Positions 32,880 to 44,089 of a DNA stretch of 64,000 bases are shown here, piece by piece. This DNA comes from Diphasiastrum complanatum. Taxonomy: Eukaryota > Streptophyta > Lycopodiopsida > Lycopodiales > Lycopodiaceae. The DNA lies in the NCBI GenBank assembly GCA_029204225.1, contig CM055102.1:39865063-39929062 (forward strand), written 5' to 3'. Under the pieces are notes generated by a model. It ran no database searches and had not been told where the DNA came from. It saw nothing but the letters and a program-made list of their open reading frames with translations. Within the stretch, counting starts at the first letter, position 1; the number at the start of each line of letters is the position of its first letter. The position numbers and the translations under genes were made by a program.

Positions 32880-34111
32880 TTGATTAACTATGGAGTGTGT
32901 AGGCATATATACATTTGAATTGCTTTATAAAATGAGTAATCGTTAAGAATTATATGAATTAATTTTCTAGGAAGTGCGGAAGTGCACTAAATATTGTTAC
33001 ATGTGGACGTAATACAAAATATTGTTCATACCAGTTCTTCAAGTGATTTTGGTTAGGATTGTATGATAATTTTTATAACGGGTACTTGGAAAATGCTATG
33101 TATACCCGATTTCATTATAGTTTAGCAACTAGAATAACCATAGCGCATAAGTTGCAATTATATTATGGGTTGTGCGCATATTTTGCCGTGTTACAATGAC
33201 ATTGTTATAGTCCCTTCAGTTCGGAACAGATATGATGGTGAACGGCTGACTGATTACATCCATACAAAGTGATGAGTCCAGTCAGAGTAGTACAAATTTT
33301 GGCAGGAGTCGGATTTGAAGGCACAGGCAGTATTGGCATGGGCGGTTTTACACGGCAAAATGAAGGTAAACAATTCTGAAATCTTAACATGAAGCTCTAT
33401 GTTTTTTGTGGCGGAATATTTTTATGAAACTAAGCAAAGTTTCAAGGCACACAATGATGTACATAATGGTACTATTCAAAGACATGCCAAGTTTAAACCT
33501 TGGCTGGTCGGATAATGTCGGAATTTTGACACCTTATACACAGTGATAGTGAAATATGTGGATGATTCATATCCACTATTATGGAGGATATATTGTCGTT
33601 GGGAGGAGGATTTTCAGCAGCGAGGACAACAGACCAAAGGTTGCATCACTGAAAGAAAGGCCAACAAGGGAACCCAATGAACCGTAACATACAAACCTTA
33701 GAGTTTCGCCATTTTATAGCGTTTGCGACGAATCAAATGCAGGAGCTGTTCTTGAATAAAACCTACACACCAATCACCATTGAATGGCTAAACAAACTAA
33801 TGTTGACAAAGCAAACACCACGATTGGTATCAGGCATCATAGATGATTATCTGAATCTCTTACTCAAGCCATTGCGGTATGGATTGACCAGCCCCTCACC
33901 AAGACCAAGGGTTTGGACATCACCACCTATGGTGGAGAGATACAAACCAATTATGATCGATGCACAGGGCAGAGGTGAATCTGGGACTCATTGTTCAGGA
34001 ATGCATACATCAAGTGAAAGTGAGAGTGAACACAATAGTAAAGATGTCAAAATGAGGAAGCGACAGAAGAAAGCTGGGAGATGGACTCGGTTTTTCCTGC
34101 TGGGGAATATG
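32880..34111 (+). CDS. ORF X, most complete copy (unknown retroelement ORF)
   Basis: This is the longest representative of a family with at least six copies in the window. Conserved pieces in order: GTWKMLCIPDFI/YLENAMYTRFHYS region (33,080), VPSVRNRYDGERLTDYIHTK (33,210), GTGSIGMGGFTRQNEGK (33,320), FFVAEYFYETKQSFKAHNDV (33,400), FDTLYTVIVKYVDDSYPLLW (33,530), CRWEEDFQQR, then a frame from 33,677: YTPITIEWLNKLM, LVSGIIDDYLNLLLKPLRYG, ITIDAQGRGES-like block, SSESESEHNSKDV and basic KMRKRQKKAGR. Several stops and shifts remain. It ends immediately before an LTR, the position of extra ORFs in some plant gypsy elements. Function unknown; the YVDD string is not in an RT context. Confidence 0.55.
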
Positions 34112-34885
34112 TGTTAGGCCTTTTTGGCCATAACAATGGACATTGTAAATATGTGGTTGTTAATGTAAGTGTAGGATTGTTGGTTATGTAATTGAAGTTT
34201 TATTTACACAAAGATGTAATTATGTTGTAAGGTCTTGAAGTTAGGAGACGTCATGGTAGGACATTTATGAAGTTAAAGTTGATAGGTTAGTTAACGTTTA
34301 GTCATATTCGGGAGGAACCCGAATAGTTCGTAAGTGACCACAAGGTCATCAATTGTGGTTTCCATGCGGTCTCTATGCGAAGCTGAACTGACCACTTGTG
34401 GTCATTACAAAGGGTTTCAATACTGGATTGCAGTATCCTCACAAAAGTATAAATAGGACATTTGGAGCCAGATTGGGGGCTTTTGGATTTTTGTTTAGGC
34501 AGTAGTATGTTCAAAAGACTAAGGGTGAGAGCCGAGTGTTTTAAATGTTCAGTACTCCAGATTTATATTGTACTACATGCAACAAGATGAATTTTCTTGC
34601 CTAAGACCTCTTAGCAATGGCAATGTTGACTCTGTTTGCTATTCAGTTTGTAATTTTAGGTGTTTGGAAATGTTGACTATGTTTGCTAGTCAGTCTATGG
34701 AATGCAATTGAGCAGTGTTACTTCCTTGTGTATACATATTCTTGCGATGGTTAGCTTTGGGTTCTATAATAACAATATTCTGTTAATTGGTTGTTCTGTA
34801 CTATTGCAATGGACTAGAATATATGAATGCACTAATTAGCTTCAGGGGAGTTGTTCATAGTTTATTAAGGGTTTTGTTGCCATAA
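34112..34885 (+). repeat. gypsy-type LTR, copy 3
   Basis: Starts TGTTAGGCCTTTTTGGCC. TATA-like AAGTATAAATAGGAC near 34,445. Parallel to 9,941 and 37,899. The sequence after CCATAATT (34,885) differs from the 50-kb copy, which ends ...CCCCCTAACA, so the true LTR end has been replaced here. Confidence 0.65.
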
Positions 34886-35190
34886 TTTGCTTGTGACATT
34901 GCGACTTTATAATGCACCGTTCTGGAATAAACAAAAGAAATAACAACCTGGTCTCTAGAAGCTAGCAAGAATAGCAAATAGCAATATCTTGCCATGCCTT
35001 TTTACAATGAAAAATTGATGTTGGAAACTGAAATCATTTTACCAAGAAATGCATTTTTCTTCAAAAGACAAACCTTGTACAAAACTTCTAAAATAAATTG
35101 ATATTCAGTAACAACTCATTTATTTGTCACTTGGCTCTTTTGTGATTACATCAATTTAATTTGAGCATTTTTGAATAATAATTTTGAGCA
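34886..35190 (+). repeat. post-LTR segment of the 3-kb unit
   Basis: Shared with 38,666-39,020 and inverted at 13,640-13,944. No coding frame. It links the LTR to the palindromic array. Confidence 0.55.
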
Positions 35191-35199
35191 TCCTTCATA

Positions 35200-35690
35200 C
35201 CAGACATCGATATGTGGTATCGTTCTTAGGTATCATATATTGCCAATGATACGACAAGTTGATACCGCGTAATAATAAAAAAAGACTTTCTGTAATAATA
35301 GAGTCATTTGTAGATGACACGACAAATCGATACCAAGTATTTGCCGTATCAAATTGAAAAATTATATGAGAGATCGATACCGAGAAATCAATATTGGATA
35401 TCGATCTGCCATATCAAATTGACAAATGATATGAGAGATCCATACCGGGCATCACTTTCTCATATCATTTTTCAATTTGATAAGGCGGATCGATACATGG
35501 TATCGATTTCGCATATCAAACTGACAAGTGATACTAGAGGTCGATACTTGGTATTGATATCTAGTATCATTTGTAAATTTGATACTATAGATCGATACCC
35601 GATATCGATTTTCCGTATCATTTGTCAGCTTGATATGGCAAATCAATACCAGGTATCGATCTGTAGTATCAAAATGACAAATTTTAGTGA
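35200..35690. repeat. palindromic ATCGATACC array, copy 1
   Basis: A run of roughly 20-bp imperfect palindromes such as ATCGATACATGGTATCGAT, ATCGATACCCGATATCGAT and ATCAATACCAGGTATCGAT. They alternate with spacers containing ATATCAAATTGACAAATGATA, itself inverted in alternate units. Spacing is about 45-55 bp. The whole array can form repeated hairpins. The 160-codon frame across it is a by-product. Confidence 0.85.
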
Positions 35691-35849
35691 CAAACTAAAG
35701 AAAAAATATTGTTTTTTAGATGCACATTTTGACAATTTTTTGTCTACTTTCTCTTTATTTTTAGCAAAACTGGTTCGCATGCATATTCTATATTGATAAT
35801 AACCGACTCAAAAGATAGTTTTGTGACTGTTTGGTAGCTTTCTCATGTT

Positions 35850-36250
35850 TATCCATACTGTAATAGCAAACCCACCCAAAAGATCACATTTAAAGTCTAG
35901 AAGGGATTTGTTACTCCTAAGGCGACACATAAGAAGCGGAGGACTGGTCATCCCGGAGGTGAGGATGACTCACCCGCAAAAGTGAAATTTTCTGAAAAGA
36001 TCAGTTATCATTCATACGAGGCATATCAGTGGGCTATCATCACAAAAGGTGATAAACTATGCTTGGTCATGTCCAGAAATAAAGGTGTAGCTCCATTTAG
36101 TAAACTGAAAATGCTTGGTCAAATACGTAATAATTACTATGATGAGGATGACGATTCCAAGATATTGTTCAAGACTGAGAACAAAGGCTCATTCAAGGAG
36201 CTTTTCTTTTTTGAAATCAATTGTCGTGTCGAGAATTGCCTCCCTATATA
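35850..36250 (+). CDS. repeated unknown ORF, YYDE subfamily B, copy 1
   Basis: A frame preceded by GFVTPKATHKKRRTGHPGG reads ISYHSYEAYQWAIITKGDKL, CLVMSRNKGVAPFSKLKM, then LGQIRNNYYDEDDDSKILFK and TENKGSFKELFFFE, and stops at 36,251. It is clearly related to the 24.9-kb ORF through LGxI..YYDE.D(D)S...F.TENKG but diverged in the rest. The basic N-terminal stretch and the GDKLCLV start are compatible with a BAH-like module (weak). Near-identical partner at 39,725-40,136. Confidence 0.5.
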
Positions 36251-36384
36251 ACGATCACCAAATGAAGATCTTCAAGAATCCTGTCACATGCAAACCAACA
36301 TGACACGTGGAGCATAAACCACCCAACCAACATGAAGAAGCCAGTCAATACCCTAACCACTTCAGCCCCCAAGCCACAGTTACT

Positions 36385-37240
36385 GCTTAACCTCACTCCT
36401 GTGTTACAAGGAGACGAGGATGACTTGCTTAATTCATTCATCACATTCACTCAAGCAACATTCCTTAAAGGCTTTCTCCATGCATTTAGACAAAAACCAA
36501 TCATTCTGAGCAAACTAGCAATTCTGCTAGAGTCTAAAACTATCATCATCTCAAATCACAACTATCCTGCATTTAACTTTCTCTTGAGACATAAAAATAC
36601 ATTTTTTACGAGTTCTTTTAGCATGCTATAATCTTTCTTTATGAAGACATGGAAGAAAACAATATGCATTAAAGATTTTTCAATATGAAGCTGTAATCAC
36701 TGCTGCGACATCTATGACATACACAATTGCATCATCTATCACAGATTGAATATGCAGGTAGCAGAGTGTGAGAACAAAATGAGGAAACTTACATGTGAGG
36801 TTCTCTTCTCAGGTCTCCTCCAGCTCCAGCCCACAGGAAATCAGAGACCAATCATGCAAAGGTTAGGCTTCCAGAAGTGTGTAGTGTTGCTGGAGTTCAC
36901 CTTGTAGACACCAAGAAGTGTTGCTCCTAAGTGCAGACTGGTTGCCAGAATGACTGATAGCCATGCAGGATCCAAAGTGAGCTCATGCAGTTCACGGGCA
37001 GCTTGATATCGGCTTCCTCATCAGTCTTCTACAAACTGTGTTTAGGAAGTTTCAATCGACAAAGCAACAGAGACAACATCCTTCGATTGCTCCATAGCAG
37101 ACAACAATGACAACTCTATTTCAATGATGGCTCTTCAACGATAATCAGACATACATTCTCAATGGGTCCCCATATCAGTGATGGAGTTAACATTTGCTCA
37201 AATTAGTCCTAGGATTTGGAATTATTCTCACTCAGGATAT
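36385..37240. repeat. 860-bp segment duplicated at 57,725-58,500
   Basis: Highly similar to 57,725-58,500 over its length. A plus frame encodes FQGDEDDLLNSFITFTQAT-like sequence in both copies. The minus strand encodes LHLGATLLGVYKVNSSN, with changes that mostly keep the frame, so the ancestral coding strand is unclear. It interrupts the tandem pair of 3-kb units. Confidence 0.6.
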
Positions 37241-37244
37241 CCAT

Positions 37245-37898
37245 TACTAATGATGTACCATTGAAAGACAAGCCAAGTTTAAACCTTGGTTGACCGGAGA
37301 ATGTCGGAATTTTGACACCTTATACACAATGATAGTGAAATATGTGGATGATTCATATCCACTATTATGGAGGATATATTGTCGTTGGGAGGAGGATTTT
37401 CAGCAGTGAGTACAATAGACCGAACGTTGCATCACTAAACGAAAGGCCAACAAGGGAACCCAATGAACCGTAACATATGAGACCTTAGAGTTTTGCCATT
37501 TTATAGCGATTGCGACGAATCAAACGTAGGATCTGTTCTTGAATAAAACCTACACACCAATCACCATTGAATAGCTAAACAAACTAATGTTGACAAAGAA
37601 AACACCACGATTGGTATCAGGCATCATAGATGATTATCAGAATCTCTTACTCAAGCCATTGCGGTATGGATTGACCACCCCCTCACCAAGACCAAGGGTT
37701 TGGACATCACCACCTATGATGGAGAGATACAAACCAATTACGATCGATGCACAAGGCAGAGGTGAATCTGTGATTCATTGTTCAGGAATGCATACATCAA
37801 GTGAAAGTGAGAGTGAATACAATAGCAAAGACGTCAAAAAGAGGAAGCAACAGAAGAAAGCTAGGAGATGAACTCGGTTTTTCCCGCCGGGGAATATG
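37245..37898 (+). pseudogene. ORF X, C-terminal half, copy in second unit
   Basis: Begins inside the FKPWL segment and continues FDTLYTMIVKYVDDSYPLLW, then the frame 37,587-37,871 with RLVSGIIDDYQNLLLKPLRY, ITIDAQGRGES, SSESESEYNSKDVKKR. Stops separate the segments. The N-terminal half is missing because the copy starts at the 36,385-37,240 insertion. Confidence 0.6.
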
Positions 37899-38665
37899 TG
37901 TTAGGCCTTTTTGGCCATAACAATGGACATTGTAAATATGTGGTTGTTAATGTAAGTGTAGGATTGTTGGTTGTGTAATTGAAGTTTTATTTACATAAAG
38001 ATGTAATTATGTTGTAAGGTCTTGATGTTAGGAGACATCATGGTAGGACATTTATGAAGTTAAAGTTGATAGGTTAGTTAACATTTAGTCATATTCAGGA
38101 GAAACCCGAACAGTTCGTAAGTGACCACAACGTCATCAATTGTGGTTTCCATGCGGTCTCTATGCGAAGCTGAACCGACCACTTGCGGTCATTATGAAGG
38201 GTTGCGATACTGGATTGCAGTAACCTAACAAAAGTATAAATAGGACATTTGGAGCCAGATTGGGGGCTTTTGGATTTATGTTTAGCCAGTAGTGTGTTCA
38301 AAAGACTAAGGGTGAGACTGACCATTTAAAATATTCAGTACTATAGATTCTATATTGTACTGCAGGCAGCAAGATGAATTTTCTTGCCTAAAACCTCTTA
38401 GCAGTGGCAATGTTGACTTTGTTTGCTGTTCAGTCTGTAATTTTACGTGTTTGGAAATGTTGACTATGTTTGGTAGTCAGTCTAGGAAACGCAATTCAAC
38501 AGTGTTATTTCCTTGTATCTACCTTTCTTTTTTATGGTTAGTTCTGGGTTCTATAATAGCGATGTTCTGTTAATTGGTTGTTCAGTACTATTGCAATGGA
38601 CTACAATATATGAATGCACTAATTACCTATAGGGGGGTTGTTCATAGTTTATTAAGGGTTTTGTT
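37899..38665 (+). repeat. gypsy-type LTR, copy 4
   Basis: Same start (TGTTAGGCC) and TATA-like box near 38,235 as the other copies. Confidence 0.65.
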
Positions 38666-39040
38666 GCCATAATTTGCTTGCAACAATGCGACTACATAAT
38701 GCACCTCCAAACGATTTGGCAAAGCTCCAACAATAATACGTTCTGGAATAAACAAAAGAAATAACACCCTGGTCTCTGGAAGCTAGCAAGAAGAGCAAAT
38801 AGCAATGTCTTGCCATCCCTTTTTCCAATGAAAAATTCATGTTTTACCAAGAAATGCATTTTTCTTCAAAAGACAAACCTTGCAGAAAACTTCTAAAATA
38901 AATTGATATTCAGTAACAACTCATTTTTTTGTCACTTGGCTCCTTTGCGATTCTTAAAATGATATACAATTTGTGTGTCAAGAACATCAATTTAATTTAA
39001 GCATTTTCGAATAATAATTCTGAGCATCCTTCATACCAGA
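38666..39040 (+). repeat. post-LTR segment, second unit
   Basis: Counterpart of 34,886-35,190 with the extra TCCAAACGATTTGGCAAAGC block also seen at 13,900. Confidence 0.55.
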
Positions 39041-39044
39041 CATC

Positions 39045-39540
39045 GATATGTGGGATCGTTCTCGGGTATCATATACTGCCAATGATACGACAGGTCGATA
39101 CCACTTATCAACTTGTCATATCATTTGTTAAAAAAAGAGTTTTTGTAATAATAGAATCATTTGTAGATGACACAAATCGATACCAGGTATCTGTCGTATC
39201 AAATTGAAAAATGATATGAGAGATGGATACCGAGAAATCGATATCGGATATCGATATGCCATATCAAATTGACAAATGATATGAGAGATCCATACCGGGT
39301 ATCGATTTCTCATATCATTTTTCAATTTGATAAGGCAGATCGATACATGGTATCAACTTCACATATCAAACTGACAAATGATACTAGAGATCGATACTTG
39401 GTATTGATGTCTAGTATCATTTGTAAATTTGATATTATAGATCGATACCCGATATCGATTTTCCATATCATTTTCAGTTTGATATGGCAAATCGATATCA
39501 AGTATCAATCTGTCGTATCAAATTGACAAATTTTAGTGAC
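39045..39540. repeat. palindromic ATCGATACC array, copy 2
   Basis: Unit-for-unit parallel to 35,200-35,690 with substitutions. Most palindromes are preserved (e.g. ATCGATACATGGTATCAAC, ATCGATACCCGATATCGAT). Confidence 0.85.
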
Positions 39541-39724
39541 AAACTAAAGAAAAAATATTGTTTTTTAGATGAACATTTTGACAATTTTTTGTCAACTTTC
39601 TCTTTATTTTTAGCAAAATTCGTTCGCATGCATATTCTATATTGAAAATAACCGACTCAAAAGAGAGTTTTATGACTGTTTGGTAACCTTCTCATACTGT
39701 AATAGCAAACCCACACAAAAGATC

Positions 39725-40136
39725 AAATTTAAAGTCTAGGAGGGATTTGTTACTCCTAAGGCGACACATAAGAAGCGGAGGACTAGTCATCCCGGATGTG
39801 AGGGTGACTCACCCACAAAATTCTCCACCATATGTGATAATCCACATCCAAAAAAAGATTGTTGTAGCGAATTTTTTTGAAAAGATTAGTTATCATTCAT
39901 ACGAGGCATATCAGTGGGCTATCATCACAAAAGGTGATAAACTATGCTTGGTCATGTCCATAACTAAAGGTGTAGCTCCATTTAGTGAACCGAAAATGCT
40001 TGGTCAAATACGTGATAATTACTATGATGAGGACGACGATTCCAACATATTGTTCAAGACTGAGAACAAAGGCTCATTCAAGGAGCTTTTCTTTTTCGAA
40101 AGCAATTGTAGTGTCGAGAATTGCCTCCCTATATAA
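39725..40136 (+). CDS. repeated unknown ORF, YYDE subfamily B, copy 2
   Basis: Frame 39,747-40,136 encodes ISYHSYEAYQWAIITKGDKL, LGQIRDNYYDEDDDSNILFK and TENKGSFKELFFFESN. It has an N-terminal extension VIPDVRVTHPQNSPPYVIIH not in frame in the other copy. Stops at the same position (PI*). Part of the repeated 3-kb unit. A further fragment, antisense to its LTR, is at 50,766-50,842. Confidence 0.5.
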
Positions 40137-40560
40137 CGATCACCAAATGAAGATCTTCAAGAATCTTGTCACATGCAAACCAACAGGACACATGTGGAGA
40201 ACCATCCAACCAATATGGACAGGCTAGTCAATACCCTAAGCCATAGTTAAGAACACAAGAGAGAAGAGGAGAAACTGTTTCAAGAAACTGAATTCACAAT
40301 AGGGAGATGCACGAGTTTCCATAGGATATATTTCTCCAAGAGAGAGAGAATATTCTTCCTAGGATCCCCATGCAACCTGTATTGAGCTATTGACGTCCTA
40401 TTCTTGAAGCAGTCATTCACCATGCATGTGCTCCTATGTCCAATTATAGGTCTGGGCCCTCATCTGATTATTGATTACTTGATACGACCACGTCCAAAAT
40501 GATGTAGCATAACTAAGAACCACATACAACTGGAGTGACCGGCTATCCACGTCAGGAATT
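40137..40560. other. spacer, no gene seen
   Basis: Its first 100 bases repeat 36,252-36,350. The rest has no recognised content. An LTR start and weak polypurine tract of the next chromovirus fragment lie near 40,570-40,610 on the minus strand (CAAGGAGAATAATGTTATG). Confidence 0.4.
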
Positions 40561-40621
40561 ATTCCGATGCCCTTGTATAGGACATGGACATAACATTATT
40601 CTCCTTGAACCAATTCTATCT

Positions 40622-40960
40622 CTAGAAGTGAAACCTAGGGAAGTTCTTCTTTATGCTTTCGACCCGCTCCCACGAATCATGATCCTTAGTTCGTCCCTTC
40701 CACCTGATCAAGCACTTAGAGATAGAACAATTTCTCAATTGTTCATCTCTGCTTCTGAGTACTTTGTCAGATTCCAAAGGAACACTAGGCAATAAGTCCT
40801 CCAAATGGGTAAGATCTTCCTCTGAACCAACTACGTCAACTTCATGTAAACAGATGGTGAAGATCTAGTTCGTCAGCTATAGAACCAATTTTCTTTATTA
40901 TTTGAAATGGTTCACAATATCTATATGTTTGCTCTTTATATGAAAAACTCCATTTTCGAA
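40622..40960 (-). CDS. chromovirus pol C-terminus with chromodomain, copy 2
   Basis: Chromodomain core CLIRWKGRTKDHDSWERV on the minus strand, with the same flanking integrase tail as at 11,323-11,700. Two of the conserved aromatic or acidic positions of the first copy are changed, and the linker is shortened by a deletion near 40,850. Confidence 0.75.
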
Positions 40961-41250
40961 GATGAAAATACCCAGTCCATGCATGAATAGACTATCAGTG
41001 TGAATCAAATGTGAACTAGCCTTAAAGATTTTTTATAGTTTATTTGAAGTCCCAATTTTGGCTTCCCACTAAAGAAACTCACTTTTTATATGAATATATA
41101 ATACCCAGGTACGTTGCAAAGACATTCTTGGAAATCGAAGAAAAATCGTGAGTCACGTATGCATTTACAACATCTAATTTCAGAGAGTTCATCGCAGCAA
41201 ATTGAGGTCAAAAATGTCTAGAACTTGCAAGTTGATGAGAAACAAATACT
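40961..41250. repeat. chromovirus-associated segment, shared with 11,700-12,000
   Basis: Collinear with 11,700-12,000. No frame. Confidence 0.45.
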
Positions 41251-42065
41251 AGCAAACATCAAATTTATGTTGTTTGTATCAAACAATATGACCAATACGC
41301 CTGGAGAAGTTAATGCAAATTGCTTTTTGTCAAAAGTTTGCATGGGCTAGTTAGATTTTTAACTTGGAACATCACCTTTCATGTTCCAAATATAAAGTTT
41401 TATTTCTAGAATAAAGAATGGTATGAATCTGATTAAAAACTTGAGAACGGCTCCCTCCTCTTCAAGATCACAAAATTAGAGCAACATATATTTGTGTGTT
41501 AGCTCAAGTGAACCATGGTGAATGACATAAGAGGTCAGAACGAGGGGTGATGTAGAGAAGAGATATATCCATAAGGCTGGAAGAACACCATGCATGAGAG
41601 AATTTACAATTGTGTCAAACATAGAGTATGTGATTGCATAAGATGAAATGGCTATGAATACTCGTGATTATGTGAGAGAGATTCGTGATCTTATTTGAAG
41701 ATTGATTGCATTTAAAGCATTAGATCCAGTACAAATGCTTTTAAAGAGGTGTACTCTCAAATGAGAGATTTTTCTCAGAAGATAATTCAATAAAAAAAAT
41801 TTTAGCTAGAGCATATCATGAGCTGCAACACTTGTTGTGATTATGATTACTGACTATGTTGCTTTGTATTTGTCGCTGAAATTTGTTAGAAATTTTATGA
41901 TGTGCATTTCAATAGATAAATAGCACATTGCATGTCATAATCACAACATGAGAGCTCCAGTCATCAAAATCATGCATGTAGAATATAGTATGTAGTGCAA
42001 GTTCATTGTTCATAAAACAAATTGAGGGAGCATTCATGTCTACATTGGAGACATAGCATGTTGTG
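41250..42065 (+). repeat. anonymous repeat R2, fragment
   Basis: Matches the first 850 bases of the 16.87-kb copy (AACATAGAG, GCTCAAGTGAACCATGG) and is cut at 42,065 by gypsy RNase H. At the junction a minus frame passes from R2 into the gypsy RNase H by chance. Confidence 0.6.
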
Positions 42066-42069
42066 ATCT

Positions 42070-42300
42070 CTATTTGATAAGTAAATTCCTGTAGAAGTAG
42101 AATCCATCGAGCAATACGTCCTAATAGATCTGGTTTATTTACAAGATACTTAAGAGCATAATGATCCACATGAAAAATAAATGCATATCCCATCAAATAA
42201 TGTCGAAATTTTTTAATAGTGAAAATCATGCCAAGTGCTTCCCTTTCTGTAGCCGAACTATTTTTCTCTGATGCACTGAGCTATTGAATCGCATAGTAGA
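42070..42300 (-). pseudogene. gypsy RNase H fragment
   Basis: MIFTIKKFRHYLMGYAFIFH, VDHYALKYLVNKPDLLGRIA and LLQEFTYQIE are gypsy RNase H. The element stops there, where the active-site histidine and linker would follow. It belongs to the RT at 42,320-43,540. Confidence 0.8.
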
Positions 42301-43540
42301 TGGGATGGTCCTTCTTCCGGTCGTCCTTCTAGCTTAGACAGACGCAAATAGCAAATGCAAAAACATCCACATAACTGTTAAATAAAATAGCCCAGTTGGG
42401 TGGTCTCAGAATAGGAGCATTGATCAACCTGTGCTTAAGATCTGCGAATGCTTTCTTCTGTTCATTCGTCCACAAGTATTCCACTTGTTTCTTCAGTAGG
42501 TGTGTAAGAGAGGCAGCAATAGAAGCATGATTTTAAATAAATCTCCTATAATAGCCAACATGTCCTAAGAAAGCTCTTCGTTCACGTAAATTGGTTGGTA
42601 TCCGGAGATTCTTTATAAGCTCAACTTTATCTTTGTCGACTTCTATTTCTCTGTTAGATATTCTGTGTCCAAGCAATATTCCTTCTTTCATACCAAAAAA
42701 ACATTTCTCTGGATGAAGAGATAAACAAGTATCTCGACACCATTGCAATGTTAATTTCAACTTCTGTAGGTGTGTCTTTATATCACTATATACACAGAAA
42801 TCATCAATAAATATTTCGAGAAAAGTTCTTAGGAAGGTAGCAAAAATTAACATAATTATTTGCTTAAAAGTCGCTGGAGCGTTACAAAGACCAAAGGGCA
42901 TTTTGTTGTAGGCATAAGTGCCCCAATCTGTAGTGAATGTGGTCTTTGAACGATCCTCCTTTCGCACTCCAACCTGATTTTATCCAGAAAAGCCATCACA
43001 GAAACTATAACGCTCTTGAAGAGCAACCTGATCTAGGATGGAATCAGTGAAAGGCAGAGGATGATGGTCCTTCCTTGTGGCAGCATTGAGTTTGTGGAAA
43101 TCCTAGCATATTCGTATTTTGCCAGTCTTCTTCTTTGGGATGACAACAATGGGTGAAACCCATTCACTACTTAAGACGAGATAGATTATACCTGCCTTAA
43201 GGTGCTTGTTACGTTCGTTCTTAACCATGAGAGGGAACTTAGAATTGAGACGATACTATATCTGTCGAATAGGTACAGCATCTTCCTTAAGATCAATTCG
43301 GTGCTCTCCAAATTCTGTAGGTATACCCTTCAAATCGTCGAGCGACCAGGCAAAAACATCTTGATACTCCTTCGATAGTTCAGTGAATTCCACTAACTCC
43401 GATTCTCCAAGTGACTTTGAAACATGCACAAATCTGCCAGGTGCAAGTTCAATCAGTTTAGTAGAATCTGGTAAAATGATACCTTCTTTCATACTGGCCT
43501 TGGTATGGCCATGAATTTCGCGCATGGTTGACTCCACAGA
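42301..43540 (-). pseudogene. gypsy reverse transcriptase
   Basis: From 43,537: LSKEYQDVFAWSLDDLKGIP, EHRIDLKEDAVPIRQ, SEWVSPIVVIPKKKTGKIRI, DFHKLNAATRKDHHPLPF, TDSILDQVALQERYSFCDGF, then 42,967-42,533 with YAYNKMPFGLCNAPATFK, IFIDDFCVYS (catalytic FIDD), HPEKCFFGMKEGILLGH, FLGHVGYYRRFI. Stops break it near 42,975 and 43,110. Confidence 0.9.
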
Positions 43541-44060
43541 TGTTTTCTTGTCGTCAACCTGGTTCTTGTTACCAAATTTGTGTTCAGATTCGTCAGACTA
43601 ATCGTCAGACTCTTTCGAGTTCGTGTTTGAACGTTAATTTCTTCATACGAAACATCCGCTTTAGCGTTGCAGACATCAAAGAATTCTTCGTCATCAGCAT
43701 TCTCATAACATTCAAAGTACTACACTTCAATATCAGATTCATTGAAAAAAATATTCAAGGCATACGAAGATTCTTCTGATGTAAAGCTGGTGTCGGACAA
43801 AGGAGTTTCACCTTCATATTTGTCACGACTCTAGGTTATGATTTGTTCTGCTGGCTTACCTCGGTTATTGGTCTCACCAGTTTGAAATCTCAGCTCTCTG
43901 GATTTCCAATGTACACTTGCGTTTGATTGATAAAGCCAAGGTTGTCCATTCAGCACAGAATAGGATGACAAACCGAGTGGTTTGATAACAATGAAATTCA
44001 TTGTGAATGGCTTTTACACATGTGGAGGAGTTACCAAGGAACACGTGTCGATGTATGATT
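43541..44060 (-). pseudogene. gypsy protease end and linker
   Basis: Minus-strand translation has LSSYSVLNGQPWLYQSNASV followed by HWKSRELRF, the C-terminal part of a gypsy aspartic protease, then an acidic linker with stops leading into the RT frame. The catalytic Asp motif is not found; the copy is cut at about 44,060. Confidence 0.6.
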
Positions 44061-44089
44061 GGGTAGAATTAATTCCAAGAGTCGTACTA

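Noticed and set aside
33530-33590. Reverse transcriptase YVDD in ORF X (VKYVDDSYPLL)
   Set aside because: None of the surrounding RT blocks are present and the residues before and after do not fit copia or gypsy RT; treated as coincidence.
35314-35796. 160-codon frame with repeated DRY/ISHIKLT residues
   Set aside because: It follows the palindromic array period and is open on both strands; a by-product of the repeat.
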